A DNA stretch of 64,000 nucleotides from Pagrus major (Eukaryota > Chordata > Actinopteri > Spariformes > Sparidae): contig NC_133237.1 of the NCBI RefSeq assembly GCF_040436345.1, positions 20,589,749-20,653,748 of the forward strand, given 5' to 3'. Of this stretch, positions 14,001-25,800 are shown piece after piece. The first letter of the stretch is position 1, and the number at the start of each line of letters is the position of its first letter. The notes under the pieces are model-generated. The model saw only the letters and a program-made list of their open reading frames with translations. It was not told where the DNA came from and did no database searches. The position numbers and the translations under genes are program-made.

Positions 14001-17000
14001 CCTGACAGCTACTGCTATTAGACAACATTACAACGGGAAATTAGACTTGTGGGGCTGAAATAAAATATTCAAATGCCTAGCAATACGAGACTAACGGGAA
14101 ATAAGGAAAACCTGGACTCATTTCGAATCATTATGTTTCTCGTGGAAAGACAAGTGGTCTTTCAGAGACAGCAATATCAGACATAACGCAATCAGAGCAG
14201 GGAAACGCAGTAAGGGTGTGAAAGCGTCAGATCGTTGGCCATTTTGCAGCCTACAGAGCTGCGATGACAGGCTGGTTGAGTCTTGAGCAGTAGGAAGACC
14301 CTCAGCTGCTGCAAGGTCACTTCCACTAAGTCCAGAGGAAGGAAATGTGTTGCCTCCAACATACAGTACATTTCAAATTCATTTCACAACTCAGAAAATG
14401 TAAGTGCAATCTTTTAACTAAGGACTTTCTTTGCTGATTCCTTTGTTCAAGAGTGACGACAGTCTACAGTCCACAGTACAGAGACTAGTAACACCATCGT
14501 TTTCACATTACTCATGTATACAGAGTACATTTACTCAAGTACTGCACAATTTTGTAATCAATTAAATCAATTAAGTATTATTGCAGTATAATTATTGTAT
14601 AATTTAGCTATCATGCAGTACATAAAGTAGTTACAATTAGTGATGATGCTAGTGGCACTGTGTATAAAGGCACTCTATTCTGCTACTTTATACTCGATTA
14701 CATGCTGGAGGCAAATATTGTACTGTTTAAATTATTTTATCAGCAATCACATTAAAAAACACTGATTTAGATAATCGGCTGAATATCAGGCCGATAATCA
14801 GACAACCCCAGTTATACAGTAAACATGTAAATACACGGCCTTACTTTTACATTGTTGCACTGGTGCGTCTTCTATTTTCATTTAGGTGCACCAGCACATA
14901 ATAATACACCCAATATACCCACTAATACATTTTGATTTAATTTCTTAAAAAATCTTGTTTTTTAACCTGACCTGCTGAATACTTATAATAATACTTGTAT
15001 AGTATTTCTACATTGCGGTGTTGCTACTTCTTATTTAGTAAAAGATTAAAGATCTGCCGGCGTGTGTAATATACGTTTGGTAAACGTGTCTTCATGGCCC
15101 CACCCTGCTTGTTGCCAGGGGATCGTGCGTGCTACCGCTACTGCAGGTTTAATTATAAAGCATCACTGTCAAAGTCTTCCCGTGCTACAAATTCTGCAGT
15201 ATGTGTCTATTCTCAGATTGCAGATTGAGACTTAGTGACAGCAGAGAAAAATACGGCACCTTCAGTTAAAGCTGGTATCAGTTTAATAAGGCAGAGCGCA
15301 AAGTTAATGCAGTTGAAATGGTTCACCTGTCTAACTCACATTTGAGCTTCACTTGACATTGACACTGTGGGTCAAAGGTAATATCAGTGAGGAAAGACCA
15401 CACACACACACTCACACACACTGCACTAGCAGTACCAAGTTAACCATAACCTCTACATGCCTAACCCTGATCTCATCCTAATGCTAAACTTAACCCCCTC
15501 TAACACATTAGCACACAAACAGACAGTGGAAAGGGGTGAAACCTGACTGAGAGCCAGTGTTGATTTGCTATGCTGCCAATAACTGACCAGCCTATCTGTC
15601 AGTTAATTAAACTGAACCCGGTTCAGCCCTCCTCTGGCAAAAAATAGAACATGGGAGCCCGAAACAGCTACTGCAACATGGGAGCTGCAGCAGCTCCTAC
15701 AACCGCTTCGAAAATGTGACACTCATCAAGTTTTGACGGCGATAAGAGCGTTACAGGTGAGACAACGACAACGGTTTTGATTGTGTCTGCTAAAGCACAA
15801 ACATAACTCAGAGTCAGAGTAAAAACACACGTTCAAACTGTTGTATGCACACTCTCCCACGCTGACAATTGCACTTGCAGTAGACTACATAGTGTCACAA
15901 ACAGCAGGAGACACCTGCTTTACAGAGTAATTTATTAAGGCCAGTGTCTATGATTGGATTTCTGCTAGATACCAATAGTGTAACCTGCTCCCACAGTGGA
16001 CATCCCAGGAGGAGGGGGGTGTGAAAACGTTTGCCTGCCAGTGCAGATCCTGAAAGCAACTCTACTCACGAGAGCCTTGCAACTCTCAGATTCACCATCA
16101 CTAATGTGTTTGAAGAAAATCTTCTCCCTTTTCCAGCGAGCACACTGCAGAAGTTAAGAGGTGATTGGTTATTTCTTGAGCATGAGAAGCTGTGAGTTTA
16201 GCAGCCAAGAGTGGCACATTGAGTCTCAAATGCACAAAGGCAGTTAGACCAATATTTGGTCCACTCTTACCCGAGAATTCATATCATTTCCTTTATTTTT
16301 TTTTATATTTCTACCCATTTTCTTTCTAAGATGTTCGTGATCTCAGCTGTTTGTCTGAGGAGGAGCTACCATGCTCCCCAACATAAATTTGATACTGCCT
16401 CCAGGTATTCAGGGGCACTTCTGTGCACTAGAGCTGCAATGATTTATTGGTTAGTTGTCAACTATTTTGCTAAGTGATGAATCCATTTGAATTCTCTGTT
16501 TCCAACTTCTTAAATGTGAATTTTCTAGTTTATTGCCTCCTCTGTAACAGCAAACTAAAAAATCTTTGAGTTGTGGACAAAGCGAGACGTTTTAAAAGGA
16601 CGTCATCTTGGGGTTTGAAATTAGAAACACTAATCCACATTTTTCTGACATTTTACAGACCAATAATCAAGTCCATTAACCGTGAAAACAATCAACAAAG
16701 AAAATAAGTGTTAGTTGTAGCCCTACTGGGCACCGTGAATGCACTCCCACTTCTGGGAAATCTTTTATAATAAAAACTACATCTTCATCTCACATGGCAG
16801 CAGCCTGCCAACTATCTGTCCTCTGAGCACCCAGAAGTGGGGCGTTGGTCTCAAGTCTTGTCTCAAGTAGCCCCTCATGCCAGTGTTTATAGGCCTTATA
16901 TTTGTATTTACACCCACTGGTCTTTATATAGTTTCATTAGGTAATCATGCAGTCCTTCGCAGTGGGAGGGGTCACTATCTGCCTTCATTTTTCCATGGAA

Positions 17001-18401
17001 GCTCATAGTATTCCCTTCATTGGTGAGAGGAGCGTGAATACAAACTATACAACAGCTTCTAAACAGAGCGGCGCAGTGACTGGTTCTTCGTAAACATTAC
17101 AGCCTCATTTAGGAAAAAAGTGATTCAGACATTTATGTCATGGAAAGCACAGAGTCGAAGCTCTGGCCAGCATCCTCCATCCTGAGGTAGGATCACAGCC
17201 CCTTCTCATTTTCACTAACGAGGGTCAACTCGAGCCACAGTGAGACTCTAACTCACTCTGCTGAGATGATGTCAAAAGGTTGCTCTGATGGTTTGATAGA
17301 TTCTCAGGTGCATTTCACACTCCCTCACCAACTTTCCCTTCTCATGAGGGGAATGCAACACACCCCTTTTCAGGAATATGAACATGTACTGTGAGTGGAA
17401 GTTCAGCAAATTTGTGTTAAAGTCTTGCCACCACATTCTCAAAGTAGGACTGGGCGATATGGCGTTAAAATAATATTGTGGTATTTTTAGGCTAAATTGC
17501 AATACGCGATACATGTCTCGATATCTTGAAATCTCAAACGCTCTTCATAAATGCGAGGACTGGGGGGGAAAAATATAATTTAACAATATTTTTGATGAAA
17601 TACCTCGATATCGATATTATAAGGATGTCTATTGGTGCCTCGCAAGTATTAGAACAGGTAGAGTTGAGAAAATGACATCACTTTACTGTAATGCAGCCTT
17701 TAAAACCAGTAAAAGACAACACTTATGCCATATCGCGATGTAACGATATCCAAAATCTAAAAGTCTCGCATCAGGATGACGATATAGTATCGATATATTG
17801 CACAGCTCTCTCTCAAACAAAGAGTATTTGCTGCTACTCATGATAAAAATAATAAAAGAAGAAGCTCATATGCACACTGCAGTGTTCAGTACCACTTCAC
17901 CTGGTAGATGAGGACTTTGAAGTTGCGTCTCTTGAGCAGCTCGTTCTCGTTGTTCTCCAGCTTCTTGATCTGGCCCGCCTGCTTCTCCAGGTTGCTGCGC
18001 ACCGTCTTGACGTTGACGCTGACCTTCCGTACCTTGTCCAGCATTTTGTTGACCGTGTTGGCCGTGCCGACGTGGTTCTTGGACAACTTCGCCAGCTCCC
18101 CTTGGATGTTCGACACTGACTTCTCCATGGCCTCCTGCCGGGCCTCGAGCCCGTTCTGGGTCTGCTGGATCTGGTCCACCACCCCGATAATCTTGTCTAG
18201 CAGAGACAGAACCATGACCCCGTTCATCTGCGCTTCGCTCTTGCCTCCGGGGCCGGTGGCCAGCACCAGGTCCACCTCCTCAGCAGGGTCATCGTCATCT
18301 ACTGCCGGCTCGGTGGCAGCACCCACCAGAGCGACCTCCTCGTCATCATAGGCCACTTCTTCCAGTGTTGCGTGCTCCTTTTTGACACCTGTATCCGCCA
18401 T
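2276..18401 (-). CDS. cavin1: cavin-1 (PTRF), caveola coat protein, two coding exons
   Basis: Cavin-1 trimerises and coats caveolae on the cytosolic face of the plasma membrane; it was first described as a Pol I transcript release factor. Coding join is complement(2276..3043,17901..18401), 422 residues (human about 390). Exon 1 (residues 1-167) has an acidic N-terminus, then a heptad-rich HR1 coiled coil (about 55-150) ending in the family block NFKVLIYQ. Exon 2 holds an acidic stretch (PEST-like region), a basic HR2 region with FSKEKMEKTK, undecad repeats at about 250-293, and the diagnostic block YARSKTTVYRVPPFTFHVKK. The donor CAG|GTGAAG at 17901 and acceptor TTCCTCAG at 3044 join in phase 0. 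The ATG at 18401 is the start of the MADTG N-terminus. It is divergent to atp6v0a1, as recalled in mammals. Fish have two cavin1 paralogues; I cannot tell which this is. Confidence 0.95.
2698..2755 (-). repeat. cavin1: 33-bp tandem duplication inside cavin1 exon 2
   Basis: Two units with a 33-bp period share an identical 25-bp core (2698-2722 and 2731-2755). Each unit encodes one undecad of the type KT(K/R)QRTRDNLE. The near identity at DNA level, including silent sites, points to a fairly recent in-frame tandem duplication; the adjoining undecads are much more diverged. Confidence 0.85.
3373..3393 (-). promoter_or_regulatory. CTCF-like motif in cavin1 intron
   Basis: Read on the minus strand the site is CCACTAGATGGCAG, a close match to the vertebrate CTCF core consensus. 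It is unique sequence, not inside a repeat that I recognise. Occupancy is inference only. Confidence 0.5.
7331..7373. repeat. (TG)n microsatellite
   Basis: Uninterrupted TG dinucleotides, about 21 units, in the cavin1 intron. Confidence 0.98.
7715..7740. repeat. poly(A) tract
   Basis: Run of 26 A residues. No retrotransposed gene or LINE remnant was recognised directly upstream, so it is called a simple repeat. Confidence 0.95.
10975..11021. repeat. (AAT)n microsatellite
   Basis: About 15 AAT units. It creates the poly-Asn and poly-Ile frames read on each strand, which are not genes. Confidence 0.97.
11677..12290. mobile_element. foldback / inverted-repeat dispersed element
   Basis: The left arm (about 11677-11880: GAGAGTTGGATGAGAA, AATATGAAGCTAC, GGAAACAGCTCGCCT) recurs inverted in the right arm (about 12130-12290: GAGTTAGATAAG, AATATGAGGCTGC, CTGGAAACAGG when read on minus). 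The arms flank a central block with CTGGTTTCCTGGCAA-like sequence. I recognise this as a copy of a high-copy percomorph repeat. It has no coding capacity, so it is non-autonomous. Confidence 0.7.
14521..15050. repeat. dispersed teleost repeat, inverted relative to the copy at 37.1 kb
   Basis: It begins GAGTACATTTACTCAAGTACT and ends near GGTGTTGCTACTTCTTATTTAG. The right end is the reverse complement of 37125-37165 (AAGTAAAAGTAGCAACACCA), so the two are copies of one family in opposite orientation. No open frame; class unknown. Confidence 0.65.
16421..16733. mobile_element. hAT-type MITE with 8-bp target-site duplication
   Basis: Terminal inverted repeats are TAGAGCTGCAA (16429-16439) and TTGTAGCCCTA (16715-16725), flanked by CTGTGCAC and CTGGGCAC, an 8-bp duplication with one mismatch. 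An 8-bp duplication with YAGRG-type ends is the hAT signature. The body contains sequence typical of the abundant teleost 'gctgcaa...gttgtagccct' family. No transposase frame. Confidence 0.8.
17437..17818. mobile_element. hAT-type MITE (CGATAT-rich family) with 8-bp target-site duplication
   Basis: Ends TAGGACTGGGCGATAT (17445-17460) and ATATTGCACAGCTCTC (17795-17810) form an imperfect inverted repeat. They are flanked by TCTCAAAG (17437-17444) and TCTCAAAC (17811-17818), a 7/8 target duplication. The inside is full of CGATAT/ATATCG words typical of a common teleost repeat. It lies only 83 bp from the cavin1 exon 1 donor. Confidence 0.8.
17901..18401 (-). CDS. cavin1: cavin1 coding exon 1 (residues 1-167)
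   Basis: It encodes the acidic N-terminal disordered segment and the HR1 coiled coil used for trimerisation. The exon is noticeably GC-rich compared with the AT-rich intron around it. The donor GTGAAG follows codon 167 in phase 0. Reading through the donor gives only four more codons before a stop, which supports the splice. Confidence 0.95.
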
Positions 18402-19769
18402 GGCTGTCAGCTCCGATCACACACGGTCTGCACACTCACTACAGATAAAAATACACTGCTGAAAAACAACCTGCAGGAGCCACGCTGCACAGAAATCTCC
18501 TCCTAATCCTTTCTATTTTCTTTCAGACAACTTTCTTTGCCACTTGATTGCTTCTTTCTAGTCTACTTCACACCTAAACTTTCTCTTCGCCCTCGCTCTC
18601 ACACACTGTGTCTCTCTCTCTGCCTCTGCTCTGGGATGCCAGCCAGCCAAGGGGAGTAGGGCCTCTCACAGCTGAGGCATGTGTGCCCTGACTCAAATGC
18701 CTCTGCTCCCTGTGAAACCACCCAGTCAAACTTTTCCCTTCTTACACCCGGCCCACGCCCCAGACTCCCCCCCGGCTGCTGGGGCTCCACCCTTTTCTGT
18801 CCCCACAGGGCAGCAGCAAGACTCCACCTCTTATGGTGACAGGACACTGAAACAGGGAGCGGTGAGGGCCACCAGAGGCGAGGTCCAGTACCATCAGTTC
18901 AGCCCATCTCATAGTCTCTGAAATCATGGCAACTATGTACGAAACACAGAATGATTTAATCAATTTTACATGTCAACACTTATTGCGTGTAACTGCTGCT
19001 GGAAAATCCTGTGATTTAAGCCACCAGATCGTTGTTAGTCTCCCCCCTTTGATATTTTATGTTGACTTATGGAGACCATTTGAGGATAGACTGCACAACA
19101 TCACATTGATCATGCTAATCCTCAAAAAATTTGACTTATTTTTGCAAAGACATGTTGATAATTCATGTGTGATTTGTGTTAGAAAGTAATCTTCCATGTT
19201 TGGAAGGAAGATGGCACGTTCATTTACACAAACTTTAATTCAATAACAACAATAAAAAAGTAAATATTGTAAGCTAAGCAGTGTTTCACCAATTAGTCTC
19301 ACTATATTGTTGATGGCATTAAAATCCCTTTTAACATAGTCTGTCTTACATTTCCAGATAAATGTGAGTCAGAGGTCAAGGGTCATGCACATCTCAATCA
19401 ACCTACAACCGTCCGCGACGAACAAATTCAGATTGCACGTAATCTATTAGATATTTTGACCACAGTTAGGAGAATATCTCTCTTACAGGGCCACATAAAC
19501 AATGAAGCATTATTAGTCAGAAAACTTGCCCAGGTGATACTAGCATTCTGAGATTAAGATATTGAGAAAAACTAGGCTAAGCTAGTTAGCTAAACCTGAT
19601 TTGGAGGAATACGTTAGTCTGTAGCTGGGTCTAGTCTCTTATTTTTCTGAAGATCAGAAACAAAATGTGCAAATCCTTGAAAAATGTGGTTTTATTTGAG
19701 ACTGGACAAATGTGTATTAGTCACCGTTATACTGATATTAGAGGTTTGTGTGGCGCTACTGAGTGCTTG

Positions 19770-19787
19770 CTGCCCTCCTGTGGTCAA
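19770..19787 (-). promoter_or_regulatory. CTCF-like motif
   Basis: On the minus strand: GACCACAGGAGGGCAG, a good match to the CTCF core (CCAC.AG..GGCA). Confidence 0.5.
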
Positions 19788-20443
19788 AACCGGAACTACA
19801 ACCTAACGTATAATTCAAGTCTGCGTAAATGCAGCCATGATGGCAAATTTTGTCTTCCGGTGAAACCTTCAAAATACGATGACCATACTTGAGCAATCGG
19901 AAACTAACGTAGAAATTACTAAATCTACAACTCCCATTATTCAATGTGGAAAAATGAATACTTATATACAGATTAATATTAATATTATACTTAAGTATGA
20001 CGTAGTCATGTTTGTCATGTAACGGAATTTATTAAAAAAGTTACGTTAACCATAATGTTATCCAGAAGAAGCAATAAATTGTGTAATATATTTGACATAG
20101 TTCTTCAGTAAGTCTTACCTTTGTGAAAAATGTTTTATCCTTCTCCAGCTACTTAGCTACTTGGCAGCGATGGCCGCCAGGCGAGGGTCTTCATGGCTAA
20201 CCAAGCGGCCTGTGATAGCTAGCACTTGCTTGCAAGTTTGTCGACCACAAACAATGATAGATATCTTTTATTTGTCAGCTTTACTGTAAAAGAGTTAATG
20301 TCAGGTGTAGCCAACCTCTCTGACAGTAAAAGTAGACAGTATAAGTAACGTTACCGATACATGTGAAAATTTTGAATCAGCCTGTAACTTAGCTAGGTTA
20401 AACATCACGTTTAGGTCAAAATACTGTCGTTCGAGTTTGCGTT

Positions 20444-20463
20444 GTCGCCATCTAGCGGTCACG
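20444..20463 (-). promoter_or_regulatory. CTCF-like motif
   Basis: On the minus strand: GACCGCTAGATGGCGAC, a strong match to the CTCF core CCGCTAGATGGCG. Confidence 0.55.
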
Positions 20464-20561
20464 ATCAGTAATTACAACTTCGCGCAACCAGCGTCAAGGC
20501 AGAAAAAACTAGTACAGCATTACTTCCGGCTACACCTTCAAAAGGCATGTAATTACATACA

Positions 20562-20582
20562 GTGGCCACCAGAGGGCAGTGT
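20562..20582 (+). promoter_or_regulatory. CTCF-like motif, best match
   Basis: GTGGCCACCAGAGGGCAGTG on the plus strand matches the extended CTCF core almost throughout. Confidence 0.65.
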
Positions 20583-20885
20583 GTATGTGTGCTGTGTTTA
20601 AAAACGCATTCAAATTGCAGCCATCTACTAGTGTCATTTATGAATGCACACTGTACTACCTCTGTTTATTTTTGTGTTGTGCATAAGACTGTTATAAAAT
20701 ATGAGGATTTTATTTAAACATCTAAGCTAGACAATAAATGGAAATATACCTTCTAGGCCAACTTTGGGACGTTAACAGTTATGTTATATGTCGTCAAGGA
20801 GCACTAATAAAATAAACGAATGATACCAACGCAGGACAATTTAAATAAGACCTTTACGACAGACAGGGTTGTAGTTACCCATGGT

Positions 20886-20904
20886 GACCTCTGGAGGGCA
20901 CTGA
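20886..20904 (+). promoter_or_regulatory. CTCF-like motif, weaker
   Basis: GACCTCTGGAGGGCACTGA on plus. It keeps the GGAGGGCAC half but is looser on the 5' half. Confidence 0.35.
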
Positions 20905-21269
20905 GCACTCATTACAAAAATAGAGAATATAAAATGTAACTATAATAAAATTTCACACAGGCCTATACTTGTTTTGCATGATAGCACATGCTATTAAAAA
21001 AGGTCTTACATTTAATGAACTAATGGATTCTGTTTCAAAAACAGAAAAAAAAGATGATCCTGAGATTCAATATCTATTTATCAAAACATACATTAATTTC
21101 TATCCACATTTAACATTGCTCTTTAGAATTCAATGTATGGATCGATATTGTGAATCGTTTTGAGATGAACTTTCTTAATTTAGGGTAAGGATCACTGTAA
21201 AAAAAAAAAAAAATGAAAAAAGAAAATGCATTTCTGGTGTTATAGGAGTTAGGACTAATTACACGACTG

Positions 21270-21298
21270 TCCAGAAGGGGGCGGTACTGCGACGTCAA
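21270..21298 (+). promoter_or_regulatory. atp6v0a1: atp6v0a1 promoter elements: CTCF-like/GC-box plus CRE-like site
   Basis: CCAGAAGGGGGCGGTACTG fits both the CTCF core and a GC-box (GGGGGCGG). It is followed directly by CGACGTCA, one base off the palindromic CRE. This lies just upstream of the probable first exon and suggests a TATA-less housekeeping promoter. Confidence 0.5.
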
Positions 21299-21299
21299 G

Positions 21300-21449
21300 G
21301 GCGCTAACTGTCGTAAAACTTCAGACGAAGAAGAAGAAGAGGAGCCGTACGCTTTAAACAAACCAGCGACCGACCAACCCATAACAAACAGCGACGAGGA
21401 AACTGGGAAGGAAAGCAGAGAGGAGACACACACAATCTCCAATTTACCA
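21300..21449 (+). other. atp6v0a1: probable atp6v0a1 non-coding first exon (5'UTR)
   Basis: Purine-rich CpG-containing sequence (GAAGAAGAAGAAGAGG) ends at a consensus-like donor CCA|GTAAGG at 21450. No long frame begins here. The start position is a guess; the link to the acceptor CTCTATAG at 22722 upstream of the ATG exon is inferred. Confidence 0.45.
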
Positions 21450-22722
21450 GTAAGGGCTGTCACTGAGTTCAGGACTATTACTTAATTATAAGGTAGCTGA
21501 TACGATGAACGGTTGAAAGTATATTGGCGTTAATGTGTTTATTGCAGGCGAGGTTAAGTCAGATCGGACAACAGGTGCGCTTAGTTAGCGTCAACGCTAG
21601 CTATCTTGTTAGCACTACACTCTTTTAAATGTCAAACCGAGCTCGGTTAGCTGTTATCAAGATTAGTTAACTATCTTCCTAATGTCAGAAAGAAATATTA
21701 CAGTTAATGTTATTGTTGTACAACGTTGTCTGTTTCGTTATATTGTCAGTAGACTTGAACAAACGCTTGCTAATCTGACTAGCACCCGTCAACTGACGTT
21801 ACAGCTAATATCTTATCGCTGATATCCGCTGACTGGCTAACCGTGTCACTGTGTTGCTTTGCTAACCCTACGTTATTATATCACGATGATGGTTTTGGTG
21901 GATCGATGTCCAAGTTGCTCCGACAGCGACATATTAATATTGTGTGTCAGTAGCCATTAGCTGTTTAGACATCAGCTTTGACAGGTGGAGCTGCGGTTGT
22001 CAGGGGACGTCGCTAAACTAGTTAATTTAGCCGCCTGGTGTGTTAATGGATCAGCTGAATAGGAAATGTGTAAGCGGTGTACTTTTTTCATGGTGTTTTA
22101 TCTGTTTTGCTGTGTTCAATCGGTGAATGTTCACTTCCAGTTGATGCAGTGGGAGTATCGAGGCTTACTAGAGCTGCAGGTCACATGCTACCTTGTAATC
22201 CACAGATAAGCCCTGTGTGGTCGTTTCACAGGAGGAGGTTTTGCTGCTTGGCTGCGAGATATTCTGAGAAAATCTTAACCTTTAGTATCAGATGATACAC
22301 ATTACAGATCCTGCAGACTGCCGACTGTCACTACTAACCTGTGCTTTGCATCTATTATAGAAACTATAACAACCTAAAGTCCCCTATATTGCAAGGGTAC
22401 AGAGAAAACTCAGCGTAACTGCATTCCTGCAATGGTCATGAGATCAGCATGGGAGCAAGCTGAAATATTTTTTTCTCTTTTCATGTCTGATCACATGCCA
22501 CCTTCTCACACTTGTGCAAGACTAACACGCAAGTGACACAGGCCTCCCTCATTAGTGATCTTGACACTAATGTGCAATGCAGAGACGAGTGTTGAATGTC
22601 GGACTTCTCACATCTGTTATGTGTTGCTAGAGTTTGTCTCCAAATGATGTTCCCCTAAAACTGAACATCAAGTTTGCTTGTGTTTGTCATTAATTGACAT
22701 TATCAATGTCCAGTCTCTATAG

Positions 22723-22886
22723 GTTCTGGTTGATTTAAGGGAGCTGAGCGCTCAACATCCTTCAGCAACATGGGGGAACTCTTCAGAAGTGAAGAGATGA
22801 CACTGGCTCAGCTCTTCCTCCAGTCGGAAGCTGCCTACTGTTGTGTCAGTGAACTGGGAGAGATCGGGATGGTGCAGTTTCGTGAT
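22723..22886 (+). CDS. atp6v0a1: atp6v0a1 exon with start codon (coding from 22770)
   Basis: Acceptor CTCTATAG ends at 22722, followed by 47 nt of 5'UTR, then ATG at 22770 in context AGCAACATGGGG. It codes for [16 protein letters not shown] through QFRD, residues 1-39; donor GAT|GTAAGT, phase 0. Confidence 0.93.
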
Positions 22887-25800
22887 GTAAGTCCACTGTT
22901 ACCCTGCTGTCCTCTGAATTATGATTGCTATATGTGTATTATCAACAGATTACCATTTTCTACCCACTGAAACTTGGTGAACTCTTCAACTAGTACCTAG
23001 CATCACATCAGTCACATTGTTGAGAAAGTGCATGCCTTCTGCATCGTGTTCATCATGTGCTTCCAGCTGACCCCTCATTCAACACATGAGAAAACCCATT
23101 CCTGACAATCCCTGAGGGAAGCTTTGTGCTTGAATATAAGATGGGCTGTATCCTGCTCATGCCACCAAATTATACTCTGACTCCCTCCACTACTTAAAAA
23201 TAACTATGATATTCTCAAATGATTAAAAGAGTTAATTGATAGACTTTAAAAAAAGGACCTTTTTAATGGGAGGGGAGTCGGTGGATACAAATGTAAATGA
23301 TGCACAATTTTTATTTTTTATTTATAAAGACATGTCTTTGAACATGACAGTCTGTTCTGTTGCTTGATCCTCACTTATGTTCCCTTTTTTTCAGCTAAAT
23401 CCTGATGTGAATGTCTTCCAGCGAAAGTTTGTCAATGAAGTAAGACGTTGTGAGGAGATGGATCGCAAACTGAGTAAGTGAGCGTAGATATTCTGTGCCA
23501 GAGCTGCCTTGGATGGAAGTTAATGATGTTGCCACTCATTATTAAATCTTAAGCCTTTAAAGGACCCTACAAAGTAGTACTCACCAGGAGGATGTAGACC
23601 TGTATCCATTTTTTTTTTTACCTATCTTGCAGGATTTGTGGAAAAAGAAATAAAGAAGGCCAACATCCCAATAGTTGACACAGGAGAAAACCCTGAAGTC
23701 CCCTTCCCAAGAGACATGATCGACCTGGAGGTGACTGCTCTTTCTTTCTCTTAAAGATAAACCCTGAGCTCTGTCGTCTACTGCGGTCCTTTGCTCAACC
23801 TTTTGTACGTCTCCCCACAGGCCACGTTTGAGAAGCTTGAGAACGAGCTGAAGGAAATAAACACCAACCAAGAGGCCCTAAAGAAGAACTTCCTGGAGCT
23901 GACTGAGCTCAAACACATCCTGCGTCGCACACAGCAGTTTTTTGATGAGGTCAGCTGCACTGTGCATACTGTTTACAACCTTGTGGTGGCCTGAAAGGGA
24001 AGTGGGATTTTTGCTTTATAATTGTCTAGCGCCATGGTTTTACAATATGAGAACATATAAAGTAGTTCACATGCATTGGTAGATTATTGTCAAACCAAAA
24101 TTTATCTAATACAGATTCTCTTGATAAGCCGTCTGCACTGATCTCACACACACACACTTACAAAGAAGCACTTATTTCTGCTTGAGTTGGCAAGAGGTGT
24201 TTACCTCGTGATCGTTTATAGATGCTCACATGGCCTTGGCCCATTTACACCAACTATTCGCATTAATATCCTGTAATTCCACTGCTGCATAATACTTCAC
24301 GCAGAATTTATTCAGTGTATACTTTTTATTTTCGTGAGCAAAGAACTTTGCCCAACATCAGTTCCACTTAATTGCCTTCACTAAATTGTTTAAGTCAACT
24401 TTACAAGTTGTTGTGAGCATGAAATGAGGTGAATGATTCAGCCAAACTCATAGCTGTTCAATCATTAACAGGCTGTTCTCCTGTCCAGTTCTCAACAGTC
24501 ATGTAAATAAAATTTCTGAGATGTTTATAACAGCAGTGTTCACAAGTATGTTCATACAGTATGTTAATGCAGTCCGAGTAATGATTATGTGCCGTTGTAG
24601 CTGATGATGTGTGAACTGACTCTTGTGCAGATGGAGGATCCCAGCTTACTGGAGGAGTCATCGACCCTCATAGACCCCAGTGAGCCCAACAGAGCTCCTC
24701 TCAGACTGGGGTGAGTCTGCTTTTGTGGTCTTCCCTGATCCGAGCGGGAATAAGCTTTCCTGAAAATTTCCATTAAGTGCACCTCAGCCATCTGTGTCTG
24801 AAACCAGAGTGTTACAACCAGCCAGTCACCTCCCACACACCAGCTTAGTCAGGCAACAAAGGTCACCTGAAGCGGAAGTCTATCCAGTATCCACATTCGC
24901 AAATGTAATTCCTGTTAGTGGAGACATTTCAGCAAATGTTGGCAACATGATCAGCTTCTTAAAAAAAAATCATAAACAGAAAATTCACGGCCAACCTGTC
25001 TTATATCGTGATGATAGACATGTTTTTTCTGAAAGAAATTTGTTTCAGAGGTTATTTATCTTTTATTTAGATAATATCTTGGGGGTTTTTTTTAAGCGAA
25101 AATGAAGGTTGCTTAGCATTCACATAAGGTCTATGGCGGACTCCATGGAGGAGGACCCACTACCAATGTAGATGAAGGGCTCATACCAAGCTAACCGAAA
25201 CACATTGCCAATGCATCTCACACTGGTCCTGCAAGGTTTCTTTGACTTGTTTGCCAAAGTTTTAACTGTATTTCTTTTAGGTTTTATCCATATAACCAAC
25301 AACATTGGTGACAGAATTTTTTTCATGTTACAGATTTGTGGCCGGAGTCATTGGCAGGGAACGTATTCCCACATTTGAGAGGATGCTGTGGAGAGTTTGC
25401 CGAGGAAATGTGTTCCTGAGGCAGGCTGACATTGAAGATCCTCTGGAGGACCCAACTACGGTTAGCACTGTTTGATAAATAAAAGTTGAGTAGAGAACTA
25501 AAGTGATTTCTTTTTTCAGTCCTAACTGACTTTTGTTTCAACAGGGTGACCAGGTCCACAAGTCTGTCTTCATCATCTTCTTCCAGGGAGACCAACTGAA
25601 GAATCGAGTCAAGAAGATCTGTGAGGGGTAAGTGACTTGCCAACATTTGTACAATTTTATGAAATGTTCTTATCCAGCAGATCCTTATCTGTGCTTCTAC
25701 ATCCATCTTCAGGTTCAGAGCAACTTTGTACCCATGTCCAGAAACGCCTCAGGAGAGGAAAGAGATGCTAGCAGGGGTGAATGCACGCATTGAAGACCTG

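Larger units (their letters stand above)
3044..17900 (-). other. cavin1: cavin1 intron 1, 14.9 kb, repeat-rich
   Basis: The only intron in the coding part of cavin1. It is AT-rich and carries a CTCF-like site, (TG)n, poly(A) and (AAT)n tracts, a foldback element, an inverted dispersed repeat and two hAT-type MITEs with 8-bp target duplications, each listed separately. Frames at 6858-7409 and 10801-11175 are driven by simple repeats. No other coding exon was found. Confidence 0.8.
18402..21290. other. divergent intergenic spacer between cavin1 and atp6v0a1
   Basis: About 2.9 kb. The first few hundred bases hold the cavin1 5'UTR and promoter (GC-rich to about 18900); no clear TATA box was found. 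The 19.7-21.3 kb part carries five CTCF-like motifs listed separately. No coding exon was seen; the short frames at 18599-18963 are antisense GC-rich readings. Confidence 0.7.

Noticed and set aside
17908..18351. 147-codon plus-strand frame
   Set aside because: It is antisense to cavin1 exon 1; Ser/Ala-rich composition comes from the complementary acidic codons.
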